NCBI GenBank assembly: GCA_026874595.1
Contig: CM049309.1
Span: 52,672,079 to 52,736,078, forward strand
Source: Sipunculus nudus
Taxonomy: Eukaryota; Annelida; Sipuncula; Golfingiida; Sipunculidae
Direction of reading: 5' to 3'
DNA: 64,000 nucleotides
Shown piece after piece: positions 1-12,230 of this stretch. The notes below the pieces were generated by a model. That model was not told the DNA's origin. It searched no databases and saw only the letters and a program-made list of their open reading frames with translations. A program made the translations under genes and the position numbers. Each line of letters starts with the position of its first letter. The stretch's first letter is position 1.

Positions 1-339
1 CTGTGTTCGAATCAGAACAACATCAGTTGTGTGTACTAAATGAAAAGAGGCGCCCAATAAGCCATAATGTCATGACAGTGTTGAAAATAACCGAAACACT
101 TCCGGACATAAGTTGCGAGTACATACACCGGGAGAACCAGTTGATATTACAAAAGCTGAAAAGACGTTGGTACTAAAAAAACAAAAAGATGTCTCCCTGA
201 CATCGTTAATGATGCAGAAGATTCATAGAGAATGAAAGGAAAACAATCAACATGTACAATCAGAAATACAGCAAGCTTTATAAATGATAACTGTTTGGTG
301 AAATATTTCCCTAAATTTAATGCATACAGAGCAGAGTCA
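1..339. other. No recognisable gene
   Basis: AT-rich sequence. A B-box-like GTTCGAATC sits at the very left edge and could be the end of a tRNA-derived repeat whose remainder lies outside the window, but nothing else supports this. Confidence 0.5.
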
Positions 340-535
340 AGATATCACCATTTCAAAATCAAGAGCTTCTTGAAGTCCCCTGTGGTTCTGTCCATGGTTG
401 ACATGGCCTTGTTTGACACCAGTGCGAAACTTCCGCTCAAATATGGTCAATCACTAAGAGAAATTAATGAGGCCGTCCCTGTTGACCAGGTCGAATGCCT
501 TGTTGTGGTCAAAGAAAGTGATATACAGCTAATTC
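340..535 (-). pseudogene. Decayed non-LTR retrotransposon reverse-transcriptase fragment
   Basis: Read on the minus strand from about 530, the conceptual translation gives YITFFDHNKAFDLVNRDGL, closely matching the reverse-transcriptase block around the first catalytic Asp of LINE ORF2 proteins (usual form F-D-x-x-K-A-F-D-x-V-N-R-D-G-L). Two stop codons follow, then a piece reading FRTGVKQGHV, which resembles the next conserved block (G-V-K-Q-G-C-V). The spacing between the blocks is shorter than in an intact enzyme, so an internal deletion is likely. Only about 60 codons survive and the catalytic FADD/YADD block is absent. The family assignment rests on motif recognition, not alignment; the clade (RTE-, CR1- or jockey-like) cannot be decided. 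It is a dead fragment. Confidence 0.55.
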
Positions 536-540
536 CCTGA

Positions 541-2340
541 AATACATCCACAGGTACTTTCAGATCGAATAATGCACCTGCATTCGCAACTTCATTTTGA
601 AGCTTCAGGGGAAATGCATTTCAAATAACACGAGGAGGAACTATTATTATGTCGGACCGCTGTCCACCGTGGTATAAAGTTAAACTGTATAGACTGTCAT
701 CTGTAGGGCCGCATGGGTATCGGAAGGCCTATTAAGGTACAATACGCATTGCATTACACTCAAAGCAATATCCGATCTCGATGTTTATTGGTCGGCTATA
801 ATGTGAACACTGAAGGTTTCATAAGCCAAGTTTTAATTGTATTTCTGTTTCATATAATGAAACCTGATTCACGTAATAAAACTTTCCACTCAAAACCTTA
901 GTGCAGATAGAGCAGATATAAAACCTTTTATTAAAGGAAAACCAACCTCCTGCAGCGTGCGACAGATGGATATATGATAACGGAGAAAGGCATCATGTTC
1001 CCATGCAATGATTAAAGATCTTCCTCCTGATTCTGGTGACTGATCACAAACCATGGCAACGAGGTGTTGCGCTTTAAAAGCCAGCCAATGCATTCATCTA
1101 TGTCTGAAACTTGAAACTTGAATCATCACGCTGTTAACCCATATGTGATAAGCATATCTACTCCGCCTATTAAAAAATCCTGGGTATATATCAATCACAA
1201 TTCAAATATTTGTAAGATATGACTTCTTGACCCACCTTTATTTGTACAGACAGCCTTGACAGCCTTTTTACGCCTAGCGTTGTCATAATATTTGTAATAT
1301 GCTGCCCGGCAGAATATTTACATTTTTCTCTTGACCCTTTTTCAGTGACCTCCACAGAATTATTTCAGAAGTCCCCGCATGTTGAGAACGAGGCACCGGA
1401 TGGATGTTTATCATATTACTATGGATACACTTTTACAAACATTTACATGGAGAAACACAACATTTCAATATGCACAGGAATATTTTATTTACATCATACC
1501 CAACTGTAACAAAATACGAATTAATTATTTGCTTTGGAAAAAAAGAACGCCATAATTCAGTGAAAAAATCTAATTTTACGCGCTGTAAGAATTATGTGTC
1601 AGAGTAAATACATGAAAATGTACTGTAACACCATGAGTGTCATGACAAATTTGACCTACCTTCCTGTTACATACTTATATAGGCGCCATGCACTGGTATA
1701 GGTAAATGCCTGGTTGCATAAACATTTTTTATATTTGAATGTTAGGAACTACACTCATATGCACCTGGTTACCCGCGAAATACATTTTCTTCAAGGTTAT
1801 ATCGTTACAGCAAATATATCTTCCAACTTTATTTAAGGTAGAATTCTTTACAGGAAATTGATCATCGTTCACTTTCTTTAAATTGAACACGATATAACCA
1901 TCAATTCCTACCACTAGTAGGTTAAGCATTCAGCTCATCCAAATAACGATTACTGGTTTGCTTGCGGTGCCTCCTGTGGTAAATGCAATTATTGCCGTTT
2001 AAATTCAAGAATTTTAAATCATGTATACTAAAAAGATATTACTAGGATAATAACCGAACACACGGCAGATATTCTCCCGACTGAACCTGGCAATTTTGAG
2101 AAATTATAATTCTTATTTTAGATATAGAAAGGAAGAATCGATATAAATGTGAGAAAAGTGTTTAACGTGTGCCTTGCACGATCTATCCACATTTGGAACA
2201 GGACGACTATTTATTATCAGGCTAAACAGCAACAGTCTTTCCACCCTTCCGCCCGATGCCGTTTTACTCAAAATTAACCCCTTTCTGATAGGCAACGTCA
2301 GACGCCCGGGACAACTTATCTCATCTGTGAAACTTTAAAT
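541..2340. other. Unassigned AT-rich sequence
   Basis: I see no protein-like reading frame, RNA gene or clear repeat. Short frames at 713-901 (+), 890-1093 (-) and 1404-1607 (+) show no recognisable motif and overlap one another on opposite strands, as expected by chance. Confidence 0.5.
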
Positions 2341-2346
2341 GAAAAT

Positions 2347-2916
2347 TTGTTACACTACAAGGAAACACCATCTGTTTACTTTTCACAAATATTACTCAAG
2401 TCCTTACTTCAAAAACACTCGGCCCTGTTTTGTAATTTGCATGGAAACAATTCATGTCCCACATACATGTATTTGAACAGTCTACATTACCATCTTCCCT
2501 ACAGTTTTACCTACGCCGTCTGTGTATTTAGAAGCCGCGGTGCATTGTGGGGGTCAGTTTGTGACGCCCACATCTCTAAGCAGCTGAGTCATACTCTTTG
2601 TGAGTCTGATTCTGCGCAGTGTGCTGTCTTTCGCCGTAATTACAGTAGATTAATATTTTTTCTCAAACTTGTTAAATTAAAGGTACTGAAAATTTATTGT
2701 TGTTATAAAGTGTCCATAGGGGATAAATATTATTATTATTCTTTGAAATTTAGTATACCACAATGTAGAGAAAAGTTTAACCTTGGTATATGTAGGCCAT
2801 ACGTCAAGTACAACAACACAGTGTTTAAGTTGACGGATGTATTGTGTAATGTTCTTGATAACTACTGTTCATATAAAAAACGTATCGTAATCCAAAGGTA
2901 TCGTAACAAGGTATGA
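2347..2916 (+). other. Longest open frame in the window, no recognisable product
   Basis: This frame is open for 189 codons but begins with TTG rather than ATG, so it is better seen as a stop-free stretch than as a gene. The translation is rich in Tyr, Cys, Leu and Lys, with no signal peptide, domain or repeat I recognise. A GC-richer part at about 2,525-2,640 (containing a GCGGTGCATTGTGGG motif) sits in its middle, and an AG|GTACTG donor-like site follows at about 2,680. An alternative reading is a 5' exon or promoter of an unknown gene. No neighbouring exon could be identified, so a chance frame is most likely. Confidence 0.2.
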
Positions 2917-4499
2917 TAAGAAGTATGAAGAGAAGAAGAGTAGAATAAGATGAAGAAGAAGGTGGTTGACACCGTATCCGGCCGTAATATCTGTAATCCT
3001 GGCACAAAACAATGAAGTCTGTGCGACATCCAAGTCGTACGCTCCCCAGGCAGCGGAAATCTTGCGCTTCTAAAAAAGCAACTGATTTTCACGCTGCCTT
3101 CTTTGACCGTTTATGATACATTTAGACACCAGATGGTGGTTCGTTGTCCGCTGAAAAAAAAAAGTGCGTATGATGTAACAAGCAGCCAACCAGATGCCAA
3201 TAAACAAAGCGCCGCTTGATGACAGTTTGTGGTCGAATTTTAATTGTTCACTCTACATTCTCGCATCATCGACCGATTCGATTATGACATTATGACTGTG
3301 CATGTTAGCGTAGCCATGTATCTATTGTCTGCAGAACTGAAACCAGCCAGTGAGGTGTGCACGCAGCCTTTGTTTTTACGTTTTGTTTGAATAACAGCTC
3401 ACCGGCCGGGCATCCTATGTGCCAAAGGCCCTAAACAAACCACGTCTGGGGCCATTCTCTCTGAGCCTGTGGCCTGTTCAGACGGTTACCGGGGAGATGA
3501 GCTGTCGTTCAAAACGAAATGAACAACATTGGCTCCGTGTATTCCTCGCTTTGCTGTGTCTTCCAGCACACGGTCTCATCTGATTGAACAAAAATACAAT
3601 GCTCCCCTCTGGTGTAGCAATTCAGGATACGAGGTAATAACAAACAGCGCTTACGAAATAGGTAGTAGGCCTATAGGTAAAGCGCTGTGTAAAGAGCGTA
3701 CAAAAGTCGTGGCTATCACCAAAAACAGCGAGAACGAGAAAGAGGCTGACTGAACAAGTGATCGTGTGACGTCATATGCAAAAATGCAATGGGCAGCAGG
3801 AGAGCCCCTGAAATCAGAACCGATCACCTAAAGTTATAAACTCTCTTTCAATCCAACTTGTGGCAAATACGTACAGCATTTCTAGCACTGCTACATATAT
3901 ATTTTGGTAAAGAATTTAACATTATCAACTACACTTTCCCTTTACAAGTATGAAAAAACGGGGGTTTTCGTATCCGTATGGTAGCCTTGATTTTAAGACA
4001 ACATGAAACAATTTCGATTGTTTCTCAGATCTCATTAGTTTTTGCACGGGAAAATTTATATTTAATGTCCATACATTAATTACATACTATCCATATATTA
4101 ATAAAATTCTTTTAACGTACACCAAATACTAATAATATTAAATACTGTAATAGCACTATTAATTTCAATATCAATATCACCTATCAACTGCGTATGGGTT
4201 TTTCTGTTTGTTGGAATGTGTCATGTGGTTTGCCGGAGCGGTCTGCATGAGAGGTGGCGCCATCTGTAGGCATTGAAAAGAACAAACTAACGTTCGTCGT
4301 TCGTCCAGAACGGAATTTCATGCAATCAGCTGATAACATTTTATACGAGTACGAGTATTTGATGTAAATGACTTTGGTGTAATTTTGAAAATTGCATAAA
4401 AAACCCAAAACAAGGAAAATTAAAATGGTTATAAATTTGCAACCAATAAGACAAGATACATGAACACTGACAATCAGGTTTTTACTCTTGAGTTTTAAT
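2917..4499. other. Unassigned sequence with a moderately GC-rich core
   Basis: The part at about 2,980-3,560 is richer in GC and CpG than its surroundings. No frame on either strand looks like a protein. A palindromic GGTGGCGCCATC occurs near 4,253; the same core, GGCGCCA, recurs in the 2.3 kb mobile elements at 39 and 58 kb. From 3,840 onward the sequence is AT-rich and featureless. Confidence 0.45.
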
Positions 4500-5460
4500 C
4501 ACCGTCCCTCTGTTCTCAATGTTAATATTCCTGTGTCTATTTTTTTTTAAATCTGAGATACAACATATAAACATTACAACATAAATACACAAATATCAAC
4601 ATAGGTACATCACTAACAAGATTTCAAAACAATACAACAAATTACAAAGTCAAATTCAAACATATTCAGATAAAAACAACAGCTTTATCAGCCCAATCGA
4701 TCTTGATTTTAAGTATATATAAACGTACGTGCTTAAATATACATACATGTTTATATATAAATTTCTCTGTTACTAGTTGTATTGCCCATTTCTCTGTAAA
4801 ATAGTTCCTTTATCACTTCCTTTTCATCTTATATTGTCTTTATTAATTTTTTTTTCTGGAAGCTATTATGTATTCATTTTTTCAACATTTCGTAGCTATA
4901 AGACTTAAATATACAGATAGACAATAATTTGCCCTCCCTTGATTTATACACGTATAGTTTAAAAATACTTTAAATATGATTAACTAAACTTTTTCTGTCT
5001 CCATTACAAATATACCATACAGTATTGTAACTTCAGATATCTGTGGGAGCACTAAACCTGCTTTTTGTAACCACTCTTTTTACTTTTAAATATAGCGTAA
5101 TTGTAATATGACATCTACAAAGTATATTGGTGATTGTTTTTGGCTGTGAGAAACAGTAATTAAGTTTTCACAGTCAAGGTTCTGATAGGCCCATCTGTAC
5201 ATTGTTTGGTTAACTAGAAGGTAATTATGAACAATCTTCCGGTTATGACGAGAATAGGCGTTGATATTTTTGAAGAAGCTCAAGATTGCCTATATTCCTT
5301 TAAATGCACTTGTCTTGCCCAATCTTGTGAATCAGTGAAGTACAAGGAGGGCTGCATAGTACACAGGAGTGCAGTCATGAACCGGTAGCGTATTATTCAA
5401 CAGCCGTGGACTGTTTCCAGTATCTGGGTCAAATGGAGAAGTGATGTTGAGGTTTAGAGC
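4500..5460 (-). pseudogene. Decayed L1/Tx1-like LINE ORF2 C-terminus and 3' region
   Basis: The minus strand from about 5,290 gives a 65-residue open piece containing HNYLLVNQTMYRWAYQN. This resembles the C-terminal segment of L1/Tx1-type ORF2 proteins, where K-I-x-H-x-x-L-V-N-x-x-L-Y-x-W is followed by a zinc-knuckle-like C/H region. After two stops the same frame continues with EWLQKAGLVLPQISEV and TILYGIF, matching the typical downstream W-L-x-K...I-L-F-G-I motif, and further on FTEKWAIQL, like the usual F-x-x-K-W end. The cysteines expected of the zinc region are mostly lost. The order and spacing of three weak matches make this more convincing than any one alone. About 300 bases of AC-biased sequence downstream may be the 3' UTR. 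Nothing of the reverse-transcriptase core is seen upstream. Confidence 0.5.
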
Positions 5461-6816
5461 ATAATAAAATAGGATGAAAAACAAATCACTATTAATTTAC
5501 CCAATCCCTAAAAGATGAGATCCATGGGTAGACGTGTAATTGCAATAAAGGATTACTCTTATGTCAGTCGCCTCCTGTTTCTGACTGCTGTGACTTTATC
5601 CCACCACTGAAATGTCTTCCCTTCACAAACCAAATTTACTGTTTTGTTATGACTAAAATCCCAGCTACCTCTTACTTACATCAATTTCAATTATAAAATC
5701 GTCATGCATACTAAAAAAGCTCTGCATGAACAAACATGTGGACATGTCACTGAATTGTACAAAATGAATTATCCATCTATATTATCTGGCGGATCCTCAT
5801 GAATGTGACGCATACCGTAGAAATATCAGTTGGGGCGCCTTTCGTATTAGACTGAATGCTGCCGTAGCATTATAAAACTCATCTGCATAAAATTATCCCC
5901 ATGGTGGTACATTAGGACAGATTTTAAAATGAAAAACACCACAACGAGCAATGTTATGGAAGATGTTAACTTTGGTAACTTTTTCCAGAGAAGAGACAGG
6001 TTCAAACTTAAATTCAGCTATCCTAGTTGGTTTCTTGTAGAAAATAAAGTGTTATGGCAGCTTACACTCATCCAATTCACCAGCAAAGCCATGTTGTAAA
6101 AATATAAACGAACCAACAAAAAATGGGCAGAATGGAGGCAACAGCTGGACGATGTCTAGCATTTAACCTGTAATGATTCTCACTTTTTTACATTAAACAT
6201 TGGTATGTATTCAGTATAAACGCCTTGCCAGAATGAACGTACGAGCGACGACAAAACTGTTTTTCTTTCAAATATAGCTACCCATTTATGGATCGAGGGC
6301 ACATTCTGATAGCGTTCTGATTGCCTATGAAGAGTGGAGTTATGCCGTTTGATTCTCGCCCCATCAACAGTTCTCTCAGTGTGATTCAATTTGTCGGCTA
6401 CACCAGTGCTGAAACATCCACAAGTAATCATTTCAGAAGGGCCTACAAGGATCGGTTGGTGATTGCTCCATGGAACTGTAGTGCAAAGCAGAATATGTTT
6501 GAAATGTTCTGAATTCTTCGTGAGAGATGCAATAAACATATGCCATCCATGGGCTTCTTACTTCCAAAACCATGATGCAAATGACGTGCCCATCCTCGAT
6601 GGTTTTGGGCTTATAGTATGGGCTTAATATTCTGCGTCACAAACAAGATTATCTCATAAGTTACTCCTGTGTTCTGTCACGTATGTTCAGTCTTATACAC
6701 ATTAAGTCCAGGTTTAGAGAAGCAGAAATACGGACTTGCTCCATACGTTTAGTCAGCCATATGACAATACATGGATAGTCGACCCTGGCGAAATGTGGTC
6801 AAGACACATGTTACAC
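5461..6816. other. Unassigned; open frames on both strands near 6.2-6.5 kb
   Basis: A 119-codon frame on the minus strand (6180-6539) and a 63-codon frame on the plus strand (6321-6512) overlap. Neither shows a domain I recognise. The segment 6,290-6,490 is less AT-rich than its flanks, which by itself lengthens frames on both strands. No splice-bounded exon model was convincing. Confidence 0.35.
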
Positions 6817-6980
6817 CTGGGGCCTGTTGCAATAAAATTTTACTGGACTTAAGCCCAGTTGGGGGCCTAAATACCATGATTACAATTGTGACGTCATAAT
6901 GGTTACCATGGTGACACACAGATGCCCCTGGGCTTAAGTCATCTACATGACTTAAGTCACCTTATTGCAACACACCCCAG
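6817..6980. mobile_element. Short inverted-repeat transposon (MITE), 164 bp
   Basis: The left end reads CTGGGGCCTGTTGCAATAAA and the right end, reversed and complemented, reads CTGGGGTGTGTTGCAATAA, so the ends form an imperfect terminal inverted repeat. A second inverted match, GACTTAAG against CTTAAGTC, extends it inward. There is no coding capacity. Ends of the form GGGCCTGTTKCATAA are common in PIF/Harbinger- or ISL2EU-type MITEs of animals; assignment to that group is inference, and no clear target-site duplication was found. Confidence 0.65.
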
Positions 6981-7289
6981 GACATTCAGCTCAATTCTCT
7001 TCGTCACCTTTATCTGTTATGATTAACATATGGATGTTTTAATATGCCCATTTCCCAGTGTATCCTTCAAATGGAACGTTCGATATACTTCCACATTCTG
7101 ACATTTTATACTTAGAGAGGTTCCCGGTATCATTTTATAACAAACCTAGGGTGATCACCTCATGGTCGACTGTTGTGGCCGTTCAGAAGTCATCCGTTAC
7201 AATTTACCCCGAGCAATTTATTGTCATGGTCGGGCATGCGCTTTGATCTTCTTTTTGGTGTTCTGATGTCCATGACATATCACTACTTG

Positions 7290-8335
7290 GTGGTTGGATG
7301 AGATTGGTCGGTAAGATGACTAATTACACCGACCGAGCCAGAAAGCCTTTTCCACAGCTAATGCAGTTGCGGGATAATATGGTGTTCTGGGTGCTAGTAG
7401 CTCTGGCTTCCCACAGCTTTCGATTTCTTTCGGTTGTGGCATTTCCGCACTCCCTAGCCAACTGGCTTCCTTGGAGATGAGGCGGCGCCAGACGAGGCAG
7501 TTAGCTGCGAGATTCTACCAGGATTTATTGTCAATGTAAAAGTTCTTCAGGAAGACTTCATGCTGCCATTGAAGCCTTTCCTCTGCCCTCCAACTCAACG
7601 CTTGCATTGACACAGTTGCCCTTAGAATGTTGCTTTCGTATACGGTCATCCGGGTGATGTGTCCTGTCTATCTGTCTTTTCTTTCCTTTCCGCATTGTGA
7701 TGGCCCGCTTTAGGACTTCTATATCCAGGATGTTGAGTAGATTTCGGAGGCATCTGTGGTCTCATGTAAATCGTCCAGGTTTTGCAGCCGTATAGAGGTT
7801 GGTGAGGACGACTGCTCGGTATAATTTCAGTTTCGTTGCACGAATGATTCCTCTCCTTTCACAAACTTTGTCTCCGAATGCACTCCTTGCTTCTGTTATT
7901 CTGTTTTCGACCTTTGCATTGATGTTGGAAATGAGAATGCTGCCCTGGTAGGTGAAGTTGCATGCAGATTCTGAACTTCACTGAGACAATTGGTTCGTGG
8001 TTCGTGAAACGTCACTTCTGCCTTCTTGTTACTGATGGTGATACTAAAGTTGTCGCAGGCCGAATAGAAGCAGTCCAACTCCGGGTGCATCTATTGCTCT
8101 CAGTTGGCATTAAGGGCACAGACCTGTATCTTGTGTCACAGTCCCTGAATGCATTTGTCAGCATGGCCGAAAACATCAGGGTGAACAGTGTAAGAGCGAG
8201 AACACAACCCTGTTTTATTCTGCTGGCTACTGGGAAGGCCCTTGATTGTTCCCATACCACTGGCCATCATCCCGTGGTGAAATTGGCGGACACTTTTTCT
8301 AACAAACGGTGGGCTTTGCCAAACACTCCCAGCTA
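7290..8335 (-). pseudogene. Decayed LINE ORF2: reverse-transcriptase palm to C-terminus
   Basis: On the minus strand the segment from about 8,230 translates to IKQGCVLALTLFTLMFSAML, a near-canonical reverse-transcriptase block (K-Q-G-C-V-L-A-P-T-L-F). A fragment reading ACDNFSITISNKKAEV follows near 8,060, the standard block after the catalytic Asp pair. The FADD/YADD region itself is deleted between them. Further downstream in several frames come a segment reading CERRGI, a thumb-like KLKLYRAVVL piece, TGHITRM near 7,660, and a C-terminal stretch ending in WRRLISKEASWLGSAE near 7,450. The order agrees with ORF2 of the jockey/RTE-like non-LTR elements often annotated as craniofacial development protein 2-like. 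At least four frameshifts or stops show it is inactive. It may belong to the same family as the fragment at 340-535, but the two do not overlap in protein region enough to test this. Confidence 0.75.
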
Positions 8336-9409
8336 ACAGGAATTGACTCGGTATATCCTAGAGGTATGGTCGGCTGTGCACGATGGCTGATTACAGACAC
8401 ATGTTTTTTTCTATTTCAAGATCTCAAAATATTTCTCACCCCATTTGTGTTGTTACATCCAAACAATTTGCATAACATTATTCGGTGCCTTTATAATAAT
8501 ATGCAGTTATGACTTTGAGGAGTAAGATTGTCTTTCTTTGTGTAAATCCATGAAAAAGATGACAAGTGGCCCATGGGAAATGACGCTAAGGTTAAGACTG
8601 TAGTAACTTAAATTGGCGAGTATAAGGAGCGATCACTTAAATAAAAAATTGAATTACCAGAGTAACAAATTTTTAGCGAATCTGTCAGCTTATGCAATGG
8701 TGTGGAGGCGTCCTTCGTACTTAACCCATAATATCTCTAAAACTTTAAAGCTAGCATCAATTTATTTTATGCAAATATCAGTCATCTGTAAAACGGGTCG
8801 AGTTTAATTTTTGGCTATCTGCATCGAGTAAGATTTTACGAGGGAAAAAAATATAAAATCGTCTGCAATGAAACTGTCTAACCAATTTTTAAAAAATATT
8901 TTACAGAAGTTATCCCAAATACAATCTCTCATATATATAAGTTTGTTCAAATGGTTCCAGTTCAGAGATTTTGGCCGTATTAAAGTAAACTGAGCTTGGG
9001 CAGTTGGCCATATAAGCATACTAAAATTAAAATCTCAGAAACGGCAGGAGCTTGCATCACCAAATGTTATGCAAATGTTGGTCACACGCCAAGTGTTGAG
9101 CCAGTAGAGTAGCCAGACTTGCCAATGAGTTACGCTTGACTTTGGGCAACTGTTTTGGTCGGCTGAGCAAGGCTCCTGAACACAAGAATGGTGGCGCTAT
9201 GTACAATGATATTTGCACAGTGTATGTTCCTGCTTATTTCTCAGGAGCGATTTGACATGTAAGCCTGAAATTGTGCATATCCATACGTCTCGGAGAGTTT
9301 TGTCGTATACGTGACTGGTGGCGTCAGCTACAATGGTTTTGGGATGCATGCATCTGCATGTGCTGTCTGCCTGAAATTCAACATAAAAGGATTAGGCCAA
9401 AATAAAAAA
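8336..9409. other. Unassigned AT-rich sequence
   Basis: Short frames at 8309-8512 and 8613-8807 (+) and 8804-9019 (-) have no recognisable content. No repeats stand out. Confidence 0.5.
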
Positions 9410-9709
9410 GTATGGTTCTCAGGCACTTTTTTTCAGAAATCAATGCAGGCGGGCGGTTTTTTTATTTTTAATTTTTTAGTATGTTTCGATAAAAATGTCA
9501 AATGAAAAGGGAAAAGCATTCAATAATAGATTTATTTTGCTAAACAAGTAACAACACTACAAAACAAAGGAAATTGTATGATTTTTTTATCTTGAAAGAA
9601 ATGTCTGAGCGGCTGCAGCTCGAAATTGGTAAGTTTCTATTGAAAATCAAAATAAAATTTTTTGATGCGGGGGTTTAAAATTGATGCGGGCGGTGCCTGA
9701 GAACCATAC
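9410..9709. mobile_element. 300 bp non-autonomous DNA transposon with 17 bp inverted ends
   Basis: The first 17 bases, GTATGGTTCTCAGGCAC, are repeated exactly in inverted orientation at the other end (9,693-9,709). Inside the ends both sides carry an ATGC(A)GGCGGGCGG-type motif, again inverted, with a second ATGCGGGGG copy on the right. The interior is AT-rich and has no coding frame. If TA is the duplicated target, the element proper would start at TGGTTCTC. The perfect match of the ends suggests fairly recent activity. I cannot assign a superfamily with confidence. Confidence 0.75.
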
Positions 9710-9976
9710 CTTATATTTTTTTTTGCCTTACACCTGATGTTTATCCCATTGCATAGGTTCGCATATGGTCTGTAGGCCTTGTGTAGATTTAGATATTTCT
9801 AGGAATGTAAACTGTAAGTTTCTAGGTCTTAATAACGGTTTTAATTAATGCCCTGCTTATGACAGACAACGGAAAAAAAAAGAACAGAGGCCAGATTACT
9901 TGAGCTAACTGAGCAAATCAATAAAACTTATAAATAAACGAATAGATGATTAAATTAATCTTAATCGAGGTTCATT
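9710..9976. other. Unassigned AT-rich spacer
   Basis: No gene or repeat recognised. The sequence is T- and A-rich on both strands. Confidence 0.4.
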
Positions 9977-10190
9977 ATTAAAGGCCTACTTCCATGAAAA
10001 AAATAAAATGAAATACTACTGAAGGTTTATTCATTTACATGTATATGTATAAATTATGGTATAATAAAATCAAGCTTTGCGCACTCAACCGTTAAAATTT
10101 AAATCGAAAGACCCGTAATCCACCCCATTCAGGGGCCCCAAGCCAAAAAAAGCGTCCTGGCCAAGGCGATTGTGACGTCACAACCAGAAC
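9977..10190 (-). repeat. CRE-containing dispersed repeat, inverted relative to 13160-13356
   Basis: On the minus strand this segment begins with GTTCTGGTTGTGACGTCAC and ends with GGAAGTAGGCCTTTAA. The same two landmarks, in the same order about 200 bases apart, occur on the plus strand at 13,160-13,356, with looser similarity between them. TGACGTCA is the full palindromic CREB/ATF consensus. The pair is best explained as two insertions of one unnamed repeat in opposite orientation. Confidence 0.55.
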
Positions 10191-11408
10191 ACATCGGGCG
10201 GTATTGTAATGGCATCAGTTGAGTTTAACACGATCTGGGGAAAATATCCCAAAGTATTGCGTCGTCGGGTTGAGTAGTAACATAAAGGGTGATAGTGTGA
10301 GCTTAATAATATTTTAACAAGTGTATAAGCCACATGTTCGTGCCAAATGGACAGGATTTCCTTTACAGAAGAGGCCGAACTGGACCCGGCCGGGATGATC
10401 TGGGAAGGGGATTCCCCAGCCCAGGTTTGGCAACTGACATGAGGGTGCGGACGGACTTTTCCTGACATTTAGACACCTTTATTGCCAATCTATATCCGTT
10501 ACATGCGTAGGCTGCTAACTAGGAAATGATGCTGCTATTCATCTTTACGACTCCTGTATCTCTTAGTCTTCAACTTTGCAACTGTTATTCCCCGACTCGG
10601 CCTTGACACGTTTGGAGCTGGCACCACGCAGTCTGCACAGACGCCGGATCAGGATTTCAAGGGACATGTTATATGACAACCAACATATAGCTGCTTGTTG
10701 ATCGTATAAGTTTAATAATATCAAACTGATAAATCAATTTATTATTAAATGTGTTTGAACGCTTGTAAATGATAACAACTTTATTTTTTATTTTGGGACT
10801 TTTTTTACAAGTTTCAAGACACATATGACCGAAGGGGTCACGTAAAGCTCGGTGCATGGTGCCTCAGCAAAGGCATTAGGCCTAACATTGGAGAAACAAT
10901 TACTAGGATTCTAAAAAAAAAAAATAAACCCACGTTAAAAACCGTTACTCCTTTTTGTTGACAATAATCAAAATAATTCATTTTAATATTTCAAATCTTT
11001 TGAAATATCAGAAAATTGACAATTTAAAAACTTATACCATGCATTTCAGCATATTTTAATTCTGTGCCCAAATAATATGAAAAAAATTGGCTTCGTAATG
11101 ACTTCCTTACATTAAACGTGTGTGTTGTATATGGGTTGAGGATATTTTCACTCTGTTTGAATTTTTTTTAAAGTTTTCTTTTAAGTATCTATAATGATAA
11201 AATGTTATATTGTTTTAAAAATGTGTATTTGTTGTATAAAATGTGATAAGCAATGTTTTATCTATTTTTTATATAACAAAAAAAAAATCAGCACACACGC
11301 ATACATATTAATTTAAGAGGTGTGTTTAAAATGTAATAAGTATGTAAATTTAAGTATGTAATACTTGTATATGAAATATTAATATATAACGTTTATACAT
11401 ATGTAAAT
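10191..11408. other. Unassigned; one 96-codon frame
   Basis: A minus-strand frame at 10178-10468 ends next to the CRE-containing repeat and has no recognisable domain. The stretch 10,370-10,660 is somewhat GC-rich; the remainder, to the microsatellite at 11.4 kb, is strongly AT-rich. Confidence 0.4.
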
Positions 11409-11409
11409 A

Positions 11410-11456
<47 letters not shown>

Positions 11457-11462
11457 TATATT

Positions 11463-11483
<21 letters not shown>
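11409..11483. repeat. Compound (TA)n-(TG)n microsatellite
   Basis: About 40 bases of alternating TA are followed, after a short interruption, by about 20 bases of TG. Translations of this stretch (Ile-Tyr and Cys-Val runs) are artefacts of the repeat. Confidence 0.95.
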
Positions 11484-11494
<11 letters not shown>

Positions 11495-12230
11495 GATAGA
11501 CACTTGTAGTATTTATATAACAAAATATCAAATCAATTACCCAGTCAGTCATAAAGAGAACTCCAAATCTGTTTCAGCAGTCTCTCTCCTTCCTTGTTAG
11601 TATGATTTGCCATATTGCACTCAAAGATGTTACACTTGAACCTTCAGATGATACACTGGCTGAAGTACCCATGCATTTAGGCCAAATATACCTATACACA
11701 TACTGATCAACCTTACCAAAGACAACATATTGGTAATTTTGTATAATTTTAAATGATAATTTATTGTAAATGTACTTTTCTTGGAATTAAATCTGCTATC
11801 ATGCAGAGTATTATAACTGGGATGTATGGTTTCTGGACACATTTTTTTCATATTACACAATTCTTAAATTGGAGGATACTAAAAGTACCCCTGAAATCCA
11901 GATAAACGGTTTTACATCAGCCCAAACAAAAACAGAGCAATCATTCTTAAAATCTTGCTTGTAATTTTTATTTGCACAAGTAAAGCCTAGCTGAGGCAGT
12001 ATGGCAAGAACTTTACCTATATATAACATTGCCAACATAAAACAGATTAATAATAGTCATGGGGCTTTCCGTCTGGTGGAGTGTTATATACAGAACTGTA
12101 TCATACATATATATACTGTGTATAATTATATTGTCACTGTGTGTGTGATTTTTTTTATAATAAACATGACTCTTTCATAATTCATTTAAAAATGTGAATT
12201 TCATGATTTGTATTATATATTTCAAATTCA

